Source: CALAZP01 sp964410725
GTDB lineage: Bacteria > Bacteroidota > Bacteroidia > Chitinophagales > Saprospiraceae
Assembly (NCBI GenBank): GCA_964410725.1
Contig: CAYPID010000010.1
Span: forward strand, 1-60,659
DNA length: 60,659 nt
Reading direction: 5' to 3'
Part shown: positions 34,856 to 44,058 of the stretch, one piece after another
How positions within the stretch are numbered: position 1 is the stretch's first letter
Layout: every line of letters starts with the position of its first letter
The notes under the pieces: model-generated
The model's input: only the letters and a program-made list of their open reading frames with translations
Databases searched by the model: none
What the model was told of the DNA's origin: nothing
Program-made: the position numbers and the translations under genes

Positions 34856-35369
34856 AAAAAAATACCAGGAAGTCCAGCAACTGCCTTCACGATTGGAAAC
34901 CGTTGAGGTATCTACTTTGGAAAAAGTCATAAATCGCTATCCTTATATGGCAGATTTCAGACAGTGGTATACGCTTAAAACAGATGATCAAATTGCACTA
35001 GCCATTCTTTACAGTCCAAACCCTAGAGCCTTCCAAACCCAATTGGGGGAATTTAGATGGCGTAATCAAAGGCGACCTGCTCCAATGCCTACCTCCTCCA
35101 TGAGGAGCTGGAATGAGCGCAATCAAAAATTAGCGGTTTTGCCCAATACTAAAGTGATTGATCAATCTGCTCGCACGGTAAGTGACCTCGCTGAAGAAAG
35201 TATCATCGAAAACAAAGCGGTTGTTTCGGAAACTTTAGCCAATCTTTTCGAAAAACAGGGTTTATATACCAAATCAATCAAAATGTACGAAAGATTAATT
35301 TTGAAATTTCCTGAAAAAAGTAGTTACTTTGCGGACAAAATAGAAAATATTAAAAGTAAAATTCAATGA
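34848..35369 (+). CDS. Small TPR-like protein of unknown function
   Basis: A 173-residue protein. The C-terminal 50 residues (ETLANLFEKQGLYTKSIKMYERLILKFP) fit a TPR motif, and the N-terminus is lysine- and glutamine-rich. Similar proteins precede secG in Bacteroidota. Its function is not known. Overlaps rdgB by 8 bases and secG by 4 bases (ATGA). Confidence 0.75.
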   Translation: MDKKKYQEVQQLPSRLETVEVSTLEKVINRYPYMADFRQWYTLKTDDQIALAILYSPNPRAFQTQLGEFRWRNQRRPAPMPTSSMRSWNERNQKLAVLPNTKVIDQSARTVSDLAEESIIENKAVVSETLANLFEKQGLYTKSIKMYERLILKFPEKSSYFADKIENIKSKIQ

Positions 35370-35629
35370 TTACTTCTCTTACTATATTAATTGCATTGAT
35401 TTGCGTATTGTTGATTGCAGCGGTGTTGATTCAGAATCCCAAAGGCGGTGGAGTGGATTCTACTTTTGGAGGCAATCAGGCCAATCAAATGTTTGGCGCT
35501 GCCAAATCTACTGATTTCATAGAAAAAGCAACTTGGGTATTGGCCATTCTTTTATTTGCACTTTGTATTGTCACTGCAGTTCTCGTAGGAGATACCAGTG
35601 GAGCAACTGAACAGCTGTTATCCCAATAA
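35366..35629 (+). CDS. secG: Preprotein translocase subunit SecG
   Basis: An 87-residue protein with two membrane helices (about 2-21 and 55-75) joined by the conserved segment QNPKGGGVDSTFGGNQANQMFGA. SecG joins SecY and SecE in the export channel. It is last in the overlapping operon and is followed by two hairpins, of which the second is a typical terminator. Confidence 0.92.
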   Translation: MITSLTILIALICVLLIAAVLIQNPKGGGVDSTFGGNQANQMFGAAKSTDFIEKATWVLAILLFALCIVTAVLVGDTSGATEQLLSQ

Positions 35630-35637
35630 AAAACTCT

Positions 35638-35656
35638 TACTGTCATGATGACAGTA
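35638..35656. repeat. Perfect palindromic hairpin after secG
   Basis: TACTGTCA-TGA-TGACAGTA is a perfect 8-bp inverted repeat with a 3-base loop, 9 bases after the secG stop and 7 bases before the terminator hairpin. Outer bases (CTC and GAG) could extend pairing with a bulge. It has no T-run, so it may be an RNA processing or decay barrier or a protein site. Confidence 0.5.
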
Positions 35657-35662
35657 AAAAGA

Positions 35663-35692
35663 GCCCGAGTGAATACTTCGGGCTTTTTTTTT
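35663..35692 (+). terminator. Rho-independent terminator of the rdgB-secG operon
   Basis: GCCCGA (35663-35668) pairs with TCGGGC (35678-35683), with partial pairing of the loop sides, followed by nine T residues (35684-35692). Confidence 0.85.
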
Positions 35693-35802
35693 GCCATCTT
35701 GGCACTCGATTATCTTATTCATGGGTTGTATGGGGCTCATTTTCTGTTAATTTGACAGTTTTTACGATTTGGCACAAGATATGATAAAGAATAGCAGAGC
35801 AA

Positions 35803-35810
35803 TAATTTTA
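35803..35810 (+). promoter_or_regulatory. Candidate -7 element of groES-groEL
   Basis: TAATTTTA has one mismatch to TAnnTTTG and lies 27 bases before the groES ATG. A TTTG at 35768-35771 is 31 bases upstream, too far for a normal -33. No complete CIRCE element was found, so regulation of this heat-shock operon is not visible. Confidence 0.3.
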
Positions 35811-35836
35811 CATTAAACAATAAAATTAATACACTT

Positions 35837-36100
35837 ATGAAGCCCATTAATGACAGAGTCGTTATCAAGCCGGCAAAGGCAGATGAAAAAACCAAGGGTG
35901 GCATCATTATTCCCGACACGGCTAAAGAAAAGCCTATGCAGGGAGAGGTTGTGGCCGTTGGACCAGGAAAAGATGGTAATCTTATGACTGTTCAAACTGG
36001 TGACAATGTCCTGTATGGCAAATATGCCGGACAGGAATTCAGCCATAATGGAGAGGATTATCTCATTATGAGAGAAGACGACATTCTCATTATTCTTTAA
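35837..36100 (+). CDS. groES: Co-chaperonin GroES
   Basis: An 87-residue GroES beta barrel: MKPINDRVVIKPAKADEKTKGGIIIPDTAKEKP covers the roof and mobile loop (GGIIIPD), and ends YLIMREDDILIIL. It caps GroEL rings during folding. groEL follows after 28 bases. Confidence 0.97.
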   Translation: MKPINDRVVIKPAKADEKTKGGIIIPDTAKEKPMQGEVVAVGPGKDGNLMTVQTGDNVLYGKYAGQEFSHNGEDYLIMREDDILIIL

Positions 36101-36128
36101 TTAATTCAACCACTAAAAATCAAATAAA

Positions 36129-37775
36129 ATGGCTAAAGAAATTAGCTTTAACAGAGATGCACGTGAAGCGCTTAGATCAGGTGTTGATGCGCTAGCCAAT
36201 GCTGTAAAGGTAACCTTAGGACCTAAAGGTAGAAATGTTGTTATTCAAAAGAGTTTCGGAGCGCCACAGATAACCAAGGATGGAGTAACTGTTGCTAAGG
36301 AAATCGAATTGGAAGACAACGTTGAAAATATGGGCGCACAGATGGTTAAGGAAGTAGCTTCTAAAACTGCAGATATTGCAGGTGATGGAACTACCACCGC
36401 AACTGTTTTGGCTCAAGCGATGATTAACGCAGGACTCAAAAACGTAACTGCTGGTGCTAACCCAATGGATTTGAAAAGAGGAATAGATAAAGCTGTAAAA
36501 GTTATTATTGAAGACCTCAAATCACAATCAGAGGTTATTGGTGACGATTTCGAGAAAATTCGTCAAGTAGCTGCTATTTCCGCTAACAACGATAACGAAA
36601 TTGGTACATTAATTGCCGATGCGATGAAGCGAGTAAGTAAAGATGGCGTTATCACAGTTGAAGAGGCCAAAGGAACCGACACTTATGTGGATGAGGTCAT
36701 CGGTATGCAATTTGACAGAGGATACCTATCTCCTTATTTCGTTACCGATACCGAAAATATGACTACCGAGTATGAGGATCCTTTGATTCTTATTCACGAT
36801 AAGAAAATCAGCAATATGCAAGAAATCGTTCCAATTTTGGAAAAAGTTATGCAAGCTGGTAGACCTCTTTTAATCATTGCAGAAGACATTGAAAGCCAGG
36901 CACTCGGTGTTTTGGTAGTCAACCGATTGAGAGCCAACTTAAAGATTGTTGCGGTTAAAGCACCTGGTTTCGGAGACCGAAGAAAGGCAATGTTAGAAGA
37001 CATCGCAATTTTGACAGGCGGTACTGTAATCTCTGAAGAAAAGGGTTACAAGTTGGAGAATGTAGAGATGGAACATTTAGGAACTGCTGAAAAAGTTATT
37101 ATCGATAAGGATAATACTACCGTAGTTAACGGAAAAGGTGAACAGGAATTATTGACTGCAAGAATCAACCAGATTAAGCAGCAAATTGAAACCACCACTT
37201 CTGATTACGACAAGGAAAAACTTCAGGAAAGATTAGCTAAATTATCTGGAGGTGTTGCCGTACTTTATGTAGGTGCTGCTACTGAAGTTGAAATGAAAGA
37301 GAAGAAAGATCGCGTTGACGACGCATTACATGCCACAAGAGCTGCTGTAGAAGAGGGTATCGTTGCTGGTGGTGGTGTTGCTTTGGTCAGAAGCATCAAT
37401 GCCATCAAAAATATGAAGGGCGAAAATGAAGATGAAACCATTGGTATCCAGATTGTAAAGAAGGCATTAGAGGCGCCGCTTAGAACCATCTCTGATAACG
37501 CAGGAGTAGAAGGTTCCGTGGTACTTCAGAAAGTATTGGGAAGCAAAGGTGACTTAGGGTACAACGCTAGAACCGACAAGTACGAAGACTTGAAAAAGGC
37601 TGGTGTAATTGACCCGACTAAAGTGACTAGAATTGCACTTGAAAATGCTGCTTCTATCTCCGGAATGGTTTTGACCACTGAATGTGTCATTAACGACAAA
37701 CCAGAACCTGCTGGTGCAGCTGCTGCTCCTGGAATGGGAGGTGGAATGCCTGGCGGTGGAATGGGTATGATGTAA
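36129..37775 (+). CDS. groEL: Chaperonin GroEL
   Basis: A 548-residue chaperonin with the ATP loop GDGTTTATVLAQ (about 86-97), the apical and intermediate domains, AAVEEGIVAGGG near 405-416 and the glycine-methionine repeat tail (GMGGGMPGGGMGMM) typical of GroEL. It folds proteins in the cytoplasm with GroES. Transcription ends at a strong terminator at 37793-37824. Confidence 0.98.
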   Translation: MAKEISFNRDAREALRSGVDALANAVKVTLGPKGRNVVIQKSFGAPQITKDGVTVAKEIELEDNVENMGAQMVKEVASKTADIAGDGTTTATVLAQAMINAGLKNVTAGANPMDLKRGIDKAVKVIIEDLKSQSEVIGDDFEKIRQVAAISANNDNEIGTLIADAMKRVSKDGVITVEEAKGTDTYVDEVIGMQFDRGYLSPYFVTDTENMTTEYEDPLILIHDKKISNMQEIVPILEKVMQAGRPLLIIAEDIESQALGVLVVNRLRANLKIVAVKAPGFGDRRKAMLEDIAILTGGTVISEEKGYKLENVEMEHLGTAEKVIIDKDNTTVVNGKGEQELLTARINQIKQQIETTTSDYDKEKLQERLAKLSGGVAVLYVGAATEVEMKEKKDRVDDALHATRAAVEEGIVAGGGVALVRSINAIKNMKGENEDETIGIQIVKKALEAPLRTISDNAGVEGSVVLQKVLGSKGDLGYNARTDKYEDLKKAGVIDPTKVTRIALENAASISGMVLTTECVINDKPEPAGAAAAPGMGGGMPGGGMGMM

Positions 37776-37792
37776 TTCAATCAGTTAATTTT

Positions 37793-37824
37793 AAAGGCCC
37801 CTTCTGGTAAGGGGCCTTTTCATT
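37793..37824 (+). terminator. Rho-independent terminator of groES-groEL
   Basis: AAAGGCCCCTT (37793-37803) and AAGGGGCCTTT (37809-37819) form a perfect 11-bp stem with a 5-base loop, followed by a T-rich stretch. It sits 17 bases after the groEL stop. Confidence 0.92.
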
Positions 37825-37837
37825 TTATTGACTCTTT

Positions 37838-38059
37838 ATGAAAGTCCAAAAAGGAATTTTTACAGTAATAGGTTTTATCCTGCTGCTCTTGGGTATGCTC
37901 TCCTTAATCCTAAGCATGTTAGGATTACAATTAACCATTATGCAATGGCCGGACGCTATCAATGGAAAAGGCTTGGGAACCGTAATTCGAATTATATTTA
38001 TAATCGCGGGACTTATTATTATGTACCTCGATCAAACTGATTTTGACGGCTCAGATTAA
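37838..38059 (+). CDS. Small membrane protein of unknown function
   Basis: A 73-residue protein with two hydrophobic helices (about 7-33 and 48-64) joined by a short loop, ending in an acidic tail (DQTDFDGSD). I do not recognise it. The ATG at 37838 is closer to a good coding frame than an alternative frame starting at 37828. Its last 41 bases overlap the end of the convergent helical-repeat gene. Confidence 0.6.
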   Translation: MKVQKGIFTVIGFILLLLGMLSLILSMLGLQLTIMQWPDAINGKGLGTVIRIIFIIAGLIIMYLDQTDFDGSD

Positions 38060-39587
38060 ATTTTTCTTGAATCACATCTTGGACCAATCTATTTTGGATT
38101 TTACTTTCTAACCAACTAATAATATCCAAGTATAAAAACGCCCGCTTCTCATAAGGATGGTGAACCAAGGTTTCCAACTTTTCTAAAAGAGCGGCAAATT
38201 GCAAGGCGAGGCCCTTCTTCTGCATAGTTGGAATCTTTCTCAAAAACGCGAAAATTTCTCGTTGAACCGCTCCCAATTCCTCCATTTTGGATAAAAACCG
38301 ATAGACACTTTTTATCTGATATTCCAAAAGCTGATCATTACCCAACTCAAAATGAGCAATCAAACTTAAAATTCGTGCAAAACATTGAATATCAGCACGG
38401 TAATCCGGATTCTTGGAATTAATGATCTTATTTAAGTACACAATAGTCTGCCCATAATCTCCACTTCCGAATAACAAACATGCAATCCGGTAATAAAAAA
38501 CCATTACTCGGTGCTTATCCCAATTAAATTCCTCACTACTAATGATCTCCTCCAATTCGGGAATCAATTGTATCCCTTCGGTAAAAGTACCCTGAATATA
38601 ATGGGAGTTAATGGCGTGTATATAGAGGTATAAATAATAGAGCCCTTCTATATTGCGAGTTTCCACTACCCTTCCCTTTTTTTTCAATGCTTTCAAATCT
38701 TCAAAAACCAAAAGAAACTCTTCGTTTTTCCCCAAATAAAATAAAGTGCTCAACAAATTGTGAACGGCCTTTAGATATAAAGCGGGATAATTTTTAATCA
38801 GTAATTCGTGCTCCTTAAAGAGATGAACCCAATTATTTGCATGCCGATAACACCTAGGGAAATCCTGGGCCATGTGATAATACCACAAATAGGATTGGTG
38901 GTAGTGCATTTTTCCGAGAAGGTCCAACTCCTCTAAAGGAATATTGGGAACATTTCTTTCGAAAAACACCTTCAACTCCATATAATCCGCTTCACTTTTA
39001 ACGTAACCCTTGGTGAGGTATAGACCATAAAGCTGAAGCGATAAATTAGAGTATTGAAGTCTTTTGCCGAGCCGTTGATGAACGGCGACGGCTTCTAAAG
39101 TAAGCGCTTCTGCCCTACCCTCAATACTGCGCGTTATGTATTGGCTTTCGATATGCTTTTCAAAATCCAAAATTTCCATTGCAATGGGCAAAAATTCCCC
39201 AGCCATAGCTTTTTGCTTTGCCTTGTCTAATACATCTAAAGATTGCCGATAGACTCCTTTGTCATATAGCACTTTGGCATGGTCAATGGCTTCCCTGAGC
39301 TGTATTTCTGAAGCGTAATTTTTGTTGAGTAGCCTAAGACTCGTTAAAAGTTGTTTGTAGAGATGGGCCTTTAAATTGGAAAGTTGACTTTTTTTTATCC
39401 CCGGTAGTTTAGCGAGTATTAAATCTTCTTTGTATTCCTTATTTTTGTCCAAGAAATCAAATAGTTGCAAAAAGAGAATATCTTCCGACTGTTGGTTGCG
39501 TTTTACAAACAATCTAAAATGCCTTTTCTCAGCTCTCGTTAAGGACCTTATCAGCTGAATAAGGTCGTCGGTTTTCTGCTTTGGCAT
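38019..39587 (-). CDS. Large helical-repeat protein of unknown function
   Basis: A 522-residue cytoplasmic protein that is almost entirely helical. The N-terminal 90 residues (RSLTRAEKRHFRLFVKR, then LPGIKKSQLSNLKAHLYKQLLTSLRLL) recur in many Saprospiria proteins, as far as I recall; the remainder has TPR-like repeats (LAKVLYDKGVYRQSLDVLDKA type). Function unknown, perhaps a scaffold. It is a single gene convergent with the small membrane protein. Confidence 0.72.
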   Translation of the reverse strand: MPKQKTDDLIQLIRSLTRAEKRHFRLFVKRNQQSEDILFLQLFDFLDKNKEYKEDLILAKLPGIKKSQLSNLKAHLYKQLLTSLRLLNKNYASEIQLREAIDHAKVLYDKGVYRQSLDVLDKAKQKAMAGEFLPIAMEILDFEKHIESQYITRSIEGRAEALTLEAVAVHQRLGKRLQYSNLSLQLYGLYLTKGYVKSEADYMELKVFFERNVPNIPLEELDLLGKMHYHQSYLWYYHMAQDFPRCYRHANNWVHLFKEHELLIKNYPALYLKAVHNLLSTLFYLGKNEEFLLVFEDLKALKKKGRVVETRNIEGLYYLYLYIHAINSHYIQGTFTEGIQLIPELEEIISSEEFNWDKHRVMVFYYRIACLLFGSGDYGQTIVYLNKIINSKNPDYRADIQCFARILSLIAHFELGNDQLLEYQIKSVYRFLSKMEELGAVQREIFAFLRKIPTMQKKGLALQFAALLEKLETLVHHPYEKRAFLYLDIISWLESKIQNRLVQDVIQEKFNLSRQNQFDRGT

Positions 39588-39699
39588 TGTAGCATATTTT
39601 GGTCTAAAGGATTAATTACCAAATACTTATAGGTAAAATTGGTTTTCTTAATCTTGTATAACTATTCTAATTTGATTTTACCGTAGTGAACGGGACAAA

Positions 39700-39707
39700 T
39701 ATATTTG
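39700..39707 (+). promoter_or_regulatory. Candidate -7 promoter element of the leu operon
   Basis: TATATTTG matches TAnnTTTG exactly and lies 23 bases before the leuA ATG, giving a leader of about 18 bases. A TTTG at 39671-39674 is 25 bases upstream, slightly too far for an ideal -33. No leader peptide or attenuator is visible. Confidence 0.5.
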
Positions 39708-39730
39708 ATTGATTTGAAACTTAATAAGTT

Positions 39731-40903
39731 ATGAGCGACGAAAAGGTCTATATTTTTGATACAACTTTACGAGACGGGGAGCAAGTACCGGGGTGTAAAT
39801 TAGACATGGAACAAAAAATTGCCATTGCCCTTAAACTCGATGAATTGGGGGTAGATGTGATAGAAGCAGGATTTCCCATCTCGAGTCCTGGAGATTTTGC
39901 TGCTGTGGAAGCCATTGCGAAAGCAGTCAAAAATCCTATTGTCTGTGGGTTGACCAGAGCAGTTAGGAAGGACATTGAAGTGGCGGCTGAAGCAGTCAAA
40001 CATGCCAAGAGGCCTCGAATTCATACTGGAATTGGGACCAGTGACAGCCATATTCAATATAAATTAAGGACTACTAAAGAAGATATTATAGAGCGAGCTG
40101 TTGCTGCGGTCAAGTACGCCAAATCTTTTGTCGAAGACGTAGAATTTTATGCAGAGGATGCGGGGAGAACCGATAATGAGTTTCTCGCTAAAGTAATTGA
40201 AGCAGTTATTGCAGCAGGTGCAACCGTACTCAATATTCCAGACACCACTGGTTATTGTTTGCCAGAAGAATACGGGAGAAAAATTCGATTTTTGAAAGAA
40301 AACGTCAAGGGTATTGAAAAGGCCATTCTTTCTACTCATTGCCACAACGACTTAGGTTTGGCTACCGCTAATTCTATTGCCGGCGTTCAAAATGGAGCTA
40401 GACAGATCGAGTGCACCATTAATGGTATTGGAGAAAGAGCAGGCAATACCTCTTTGGAGGAAGTGGTCATGATTATGAAGCAACATCCTGAACTTCACCT
40501 TACTAATGGGATTCAAACTCGATTACTCAATCCGATTTCTAGGTTGGTTTCTGAGCAAATGGGTATGCCAGTTCAACCGAATAAGGCTATTGTGGGGGCC
40601 AATGCTTTTGCACATTCCTCAGGGATTCATCAGGATGGGGTGATTAAGAAGCGGGAAACTTATGAAATTATAGATCCCATTGAAGTGGGTGTAGATCAAT
40701 CAAAGATCGTTCTAACTGCAAGAAGTGGTAGAGCGGCTTTGGCCTATCGAGCTAAGAATATTGGATTTAATTTAACCAAATTGGAATTGGACCGGGTCTA
40801 TCAAGAATTCCTTAAAGTCGCGGATTCAAAAAAGGAGGTTCAAGACAAAGATTTGGCCGAAATCATGAAAAAAGAAAATATTTCATCAGCAGTTGCAATG
40901 TAA
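39731..40903 (+). CDS. leuA: 2-isopropylmalate synthase, short form
   Basis: A 390-residue DRE-TIM metallolyase: FDTTLRDGEQVPGCKL with the catalytic D-R-D, then IHTGIGTSDSH, STHCHNDLGLATANS (metal histidines) and NGIGERAGNTSLEE. It condenses acetyl-CoA with 2-oxoisovalerate. The usual C-terminal leucine-binding regulatory domain (about 120 residues) is missing; the protein ends soon after the second subdomain (AHSSGIHQDGVIKK). It starts the leuACDB operon, with leuC 4 bases downstream. Confidence 0.92.
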   Translation: MSDEKVYIFDTTLRDGEQVPGCKLDMEQKIAIALKLDELGVDVIEAGFPISSPGDFAAVEAIAKAVKNPIVCGLTRAVRKDIEVAAEAVKHAKRPRIHTGIGTSDSHIQYKLRTTKEDIIERAVAAVKYAKSFVEDVEFYAEDAGRTDNEFLAKVIEAVIAAGATVLNIPDTTGYCLPEEYGRKIRFLKENVKGIEKAILSTHCHNDLGLATANSIAGVQNGARQIECTINGIGERAGNTSLEEVVMIMKQHPELHLTNGIQTRLLNPISRLVSEQMGMPVQPNKAIVGANAFAHSSGIHQDGVIKKRETYEIIDPIEVGVDQSKIVLTARSGRAALAYRAKNIGFNLTKLELDRVYQEFLKVADSKKEVQDKDLAEIMKKENISSAVAM

Positions 40904-40907
40904 ATTC

Positions 40908-42302
40908 ATGGGAAAAACACTATTTGATAAAATTTGGGACGCGCATGTAGTTAAAAACCTTGGTGGTTCCACTCAGATTCTATATATCGATCGGCACTTA
41001 ATTCACGAGGTGACTAGTCCACAAGCTTTCGCTGGTTTGGAAAAAAGAGGTATTGGGGTTTTTCGACCTGAACAGACAATTGCCACTGCGGACCACAACG
41101 TACCTACCATTAATCAACATTTGCCGATTCGAGAGGAGTTATCGCGATTTCAAGTAGATAAACTCATTGAAAACTGTCAAAAATTTGGCATTGAACTATA
41201 TGGTTTGGGACATCCCAACCAGGGGATTGTGCACGTAATAGGTCCAGAATTAGGTATCACGCAACCGGGATTAACCATGGTCTGCGGAGATAGTCATACT
41301 TCTACCCATGGCGCTTTCGGTTGTGTGGCTTTTGGAATTGGCACCAGTCAGGTAGAGCAAGTTTTTGCCAGTCAATCCTTGATGCAAACTAAGCCCAAAA
41401 AGATGTTGATTAAGGTAGAAGGAGAAGTGGGTAAGGGCGTACTGGCTAAAGATATTATCTTGTATATCATCAGCAAACTATCAGCGAGCGGAGGCACGGG
41501 CTATTTTGTGGAATATGCTGGCTCTGCAATTAGAGCCTTATCCATGGAGGGCAGAATGACCGTTTGCAATATGAGTATTGAAATGGGTGCCAGGGGAGGA
41601 ATGATTGCCCCGGATGAAACCACCTATAATTATATTAAGGGAAGACCTTTTGCTCCACAAGGGGAAGCATTTGAAAAAGCAGTTGCCTATTGGGAATCTT
41701 TAAAGTCAGATTCAGATGCCCAATACGATAAAGTCTATGAATTTGATGCGGCTGACATAGCTCCTATGATCACTTACGGAACCAACCCTGGTATGGGTAT
41801 GAAAGTTACCGATCATATTCCCACTGCGCAGGAAGGCTCTGGAAATACTACCTATCAAAAATCGTTAGCCTATATGGGATTGGCAGAGGGAGAAGAATTA
41901 ATTGGACACCCCATTCAACACGTGTTTATTGGTAGTTGCACCAATTCAAGAATCGAAGATTTGAGATTGGTAGCTGAATTTGTTAAAGGCAAACAAAAAG
42001 CATCGCATGTGCAAGTAATGATTGTGCCGGGATCCAAACAAGTGGAAAAGCAAGCTAAAGAGGAAGGGTTGGACATCATTTTTAAAGAAGCGGGATTCGA
42101 ACTTAGGGAACCAGGTTGTTCCGCTTGTTTGGGAATGAATGAAGATAAAATTCCGGCTGGTGAATATTGCATTTCAACCTCTAACCGAAATTTTGAAGGG
42201 AGGCAAGGGCCGGGGGCCCGGACTTTACTCGCCAGTCCATTGATGGCAGCAGCATCCGCTATCGAAGGAAAAATTGTTGATGTAAGAGCTTATTTAAACT
42301 AA
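40908..42302 (+). CDS. leuC: 3-isopropylmalate dehydratase large subunit
   Basis: A 464-residue aconitase-family protein. The 4Fe-4S ligands C344 (GSCTNSR), C404 and C407 (GCSACLG) are in place, as is GDSHTSTHGAFG. ATG at 40908, 4 bases after leuA, begins the normal MGKTLFDKIWDAH; a TTG 15 bases earlier inside leuA is unlikely. It isomerises 2- to 3-isopropylmalate with LeuD. Confidence 0.96.
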   Translation: MGKTLFDKIWDAHVVKNLGGSTQILYIDRHLIHEVTSPQAFAGLEKRGIGVFRPEQTIATADHNVPTINQHLPIREELSRFQVDKLIENCQKFGIELYGLGHPNQGIVHVIGPELGITQPGLTMVCGDSHTSTHGAFGCVAFGIGTSQVEQVFASQSLMQTKPKKMLIKVEGEVGKGVLAKDIILYIISKLSASGGTGYFVEYAGSAIRALSMEGRMTVCNMSIEMGARGGMIAPDETTYNYIKGRPFAPQGEAFEKAVAYWESLKSDSDAQYDKVYEFDAADIAPMITYGTNPGMGMKVTDHIPTAQEGSGNTTYQKSLAYMGLAEGEELIGHPIQHVFIGSCTNSRIEDLRLVAEFVKGKQKASHVQVMIVPGSKQVEKQAKEEGLDIIFKEAGFELREPGCSACLGMNEDKIPAGEYCISTSNRNFEGRQGPGARTLLASPLMAAASAIEGKIVDVRAYLN

Positions 42303-42307
42303 TGTAA

Positions 42308-42901
42308 ATGGAACCTATTAACACCATACAATCATCAGCGGTGCCACTTCCAATGGAAGAAATTGATACCGATCAAATCATCCCAGCTAGATTTTTAAAA
42401 GCAACGACCAGAGATGGTTTCGGTGATAATCTTTTCAGAGATTGGAGGTTTCATAGCGATCAATCCTTAAAAAAAGATTTTGTACTGAATAACCCTACCT
42501 ATTCAGGAAGTATTTTAATAGCAGGCAGTAATTTTGGATGTGGCTCTAGTCGGGAACATGCTGCCTGGGCATTGTACGATTATGGATTCAGAGCGGTGGT
42601 ATCCAGCTTTTTTGCCGATATATTCAAAGGGAATGCCTTAAATAACGGCCTCTTACCCATACAGGTTTCTCCTCAGATTTTATCCCAATGTTTTGAAGCC
42701 GTTGAAAAAAATCCCCAAGTTTCTTTCCAGGTTGACTTGGAGCACCAAACTTTCACCTGCACAGATGCAGGAATTTCGGTAACATTTGAAATTGATGCCT
42801 ACAAAAAAGAATGTTTGCTTAATGGTTATGATGATATTGACTATCTTTTGAGCCAACACGACGAAATAAAAGCATTTGAACAGCAAGCGATAAGATTTTA
42901 A
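42308..42901 (+). CDS. leuD: 3-isopropylmalate dehydratase small subunit
   Basis: A 197-residue swivel-domain protein: EEIDTDQIIPARFLK near the N-terminus and GSNFGCGSSREHAAWAL, both characteristic of LeuD. It forms the dehydratase with LeuC, 5 bases upstream. Its stop overlaps the leuB ATG by one base (TAATG). Confidence 0.96.
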   Translation: MEPINTIQSSAVPLPMEEIDTDQIIPARFLKATTRDGFGDNLFRDWRFHSDQSLKKDFVLNNPTYSGSILIAGSNFGCGSSREHAAWALYDYGFRAVVSSFFADIFKGNALNNGLLPIQVSPQILSQCFEAVEKNPQVSFQVDLEHQTFTCTDAGISVTFEIDAYKKECLLNGYDDIDYLLSQHDEIKAFEQQAIRF

Positions 42902-44013
42902 TGGAAAAGAAAATTGCAGTATTACCAGGAGACGGCATTGGACCAGAAGTAACTCATCAAGCTATTAAGGCACTCGATGCCATAGCTGAAAGATACGGAC
43001 ACCGTTTCATCTACAACTATTCTGATGTAGGTGCAGTTGCTATCGATCATCACGGCACTCCTTTGCCGGAAGAAACATTAGATAATTGTAAGGCTGCTGA
43101 TGCAGTCTTGTTTGGCGCCATAGGTCATCCCAAATACGATAACGACCCCACTGCTAAAGTTAGGCCTGAACAAGGACTTTTGGCCTTGAGAAAATCCCTT
43201 GAGCTGTTTGCCAATATCAGACCTGTAACTACCTATAAGAATTTGTTACACCTATCTCCTCTGAAAGAAGAAAGGGTTAAAGGAGCTGATTTTGTAATCT
43301 ATAGAGAACTCACAGGTGGAATTTATTTTGGGGAAAAAGGAAGAAGTGAAGATGGAGAAACGGCCTATGACCACTGTGTATATCACCGATTTGAAGTAGA
43401 GCGTATAGTAGATTTAGCATTTAAGGCTGCGCGACTGCGCAAAAAAAAGGTCACCTTGGTCGATAAGGCCAATGTTTTGGAAAGTTCAAGATTCTGGAGG
43501 GAAACTACCTATCAGATTGCAAAAAGCTACCCAGATGTTAAACTTGAGGTGATGTTTGTAGATAATGCTGCTATGCAACTCATCCAATACCCTCAACAGT
43601 TTGACGTAGTCGTTACCGAAAACATGTTTGGCGACATCCTTTCAGATGAGGCGAGTGTACTTACCGGAAGCATGGGTTTATTGCCTTCGGCTTCCATTGG
43701 TACTCATACCTCTTTATTTGAACCTATTCACGGTTCTTTCCCACAAGCTGCCGGGGAGGATACGGCCAATCCAATGGCTACTATTTTATCTGCCGCCATG
43801 ATGATTGATTCATTTGGGATGAATGAGGAGGCAGAAACCATTAGAAGCGCGGTACAACATATTTTAGAGCACGGTATTGGTACAGCTGAATTGAGTCCAA
43901 CTATTGTTTTTAAGTGCAGTCAAATCGGAGATTTGGTGGCGCAAATTATTACTGATGAGGACTTGAAATTAAGTGACGACAAACTCAACGCCCGCATTTC
44001 CACCATCATCTAA
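42901..44013 (+). CDS. leuB: 3-isopropylmalate dehydrogenase
   Basis: A 370-residue dehydrogenase: KIAVLPGDGIGPEV at the N-terminus, RPEQGLLALRKSLELFANIRPV, RELTGGIYFGEKGR (substrate), DKANVLESSRFWRE and the metal segment FGDILSDEASVL, then EPIHGSFPQAAGEDTANP near the cofactor. It oxidatively decarboxylates 3-isopropylmalate, completing the leucine-specific branch before IlvE. The operon appears to end here; no hairpin terminator was seen before recQ. Confidence 0.97.
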   Translation: MEKKIAVLPGDGIGPEVTHQAIKALDAIAERYGHRFIYNYSDVGAVAIDHHGTPLPEETLDNCKAADAVLFGAIGHPKYDNDPTAKVRPEQGLLALRKSLELFANIRPVTTYKNLLHLSPLKEERVKGADFVIYRELTGGIYFGEKGRSEDGETAYDHCVYHRFEVERIVDLAFKAARLRKKKVTLVDKANVLESSRFWRETTYQIAKSYPDVKLEVMFVDNAAMQLIQYPQQFDVVVTENMFGDILSDEASVLTGSMGLLPSASIGTHTSLFEPIHGSFPQAAGEDTANPMATILSAAMMIDSFGMNEEAETIRSAVQHILEHGIGTAELSPTIVFKCSQIGDLVAQIITDEDLKLSDDKLNARISTII

Positions 44014-44058
44014 TTTTGGATATTGTTCCGTGTAAATGCAGGTGCCAGATAGAACAGC

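Noticed and set aside
35696..35730. Half of a CIRCE-like heat-shock operator (TTGGCACTC) upstream of groES
   Set aside because: The matching GAGTGCTAA half at the 9-base spacing is absent.
35645..35755. A 36-codon open frame after secG starting ATGATGACAGTAAAAAGA
   Set aside because: It runs straight through the secG terminator hairpin and its T-run, and encodes nothing recognisable.
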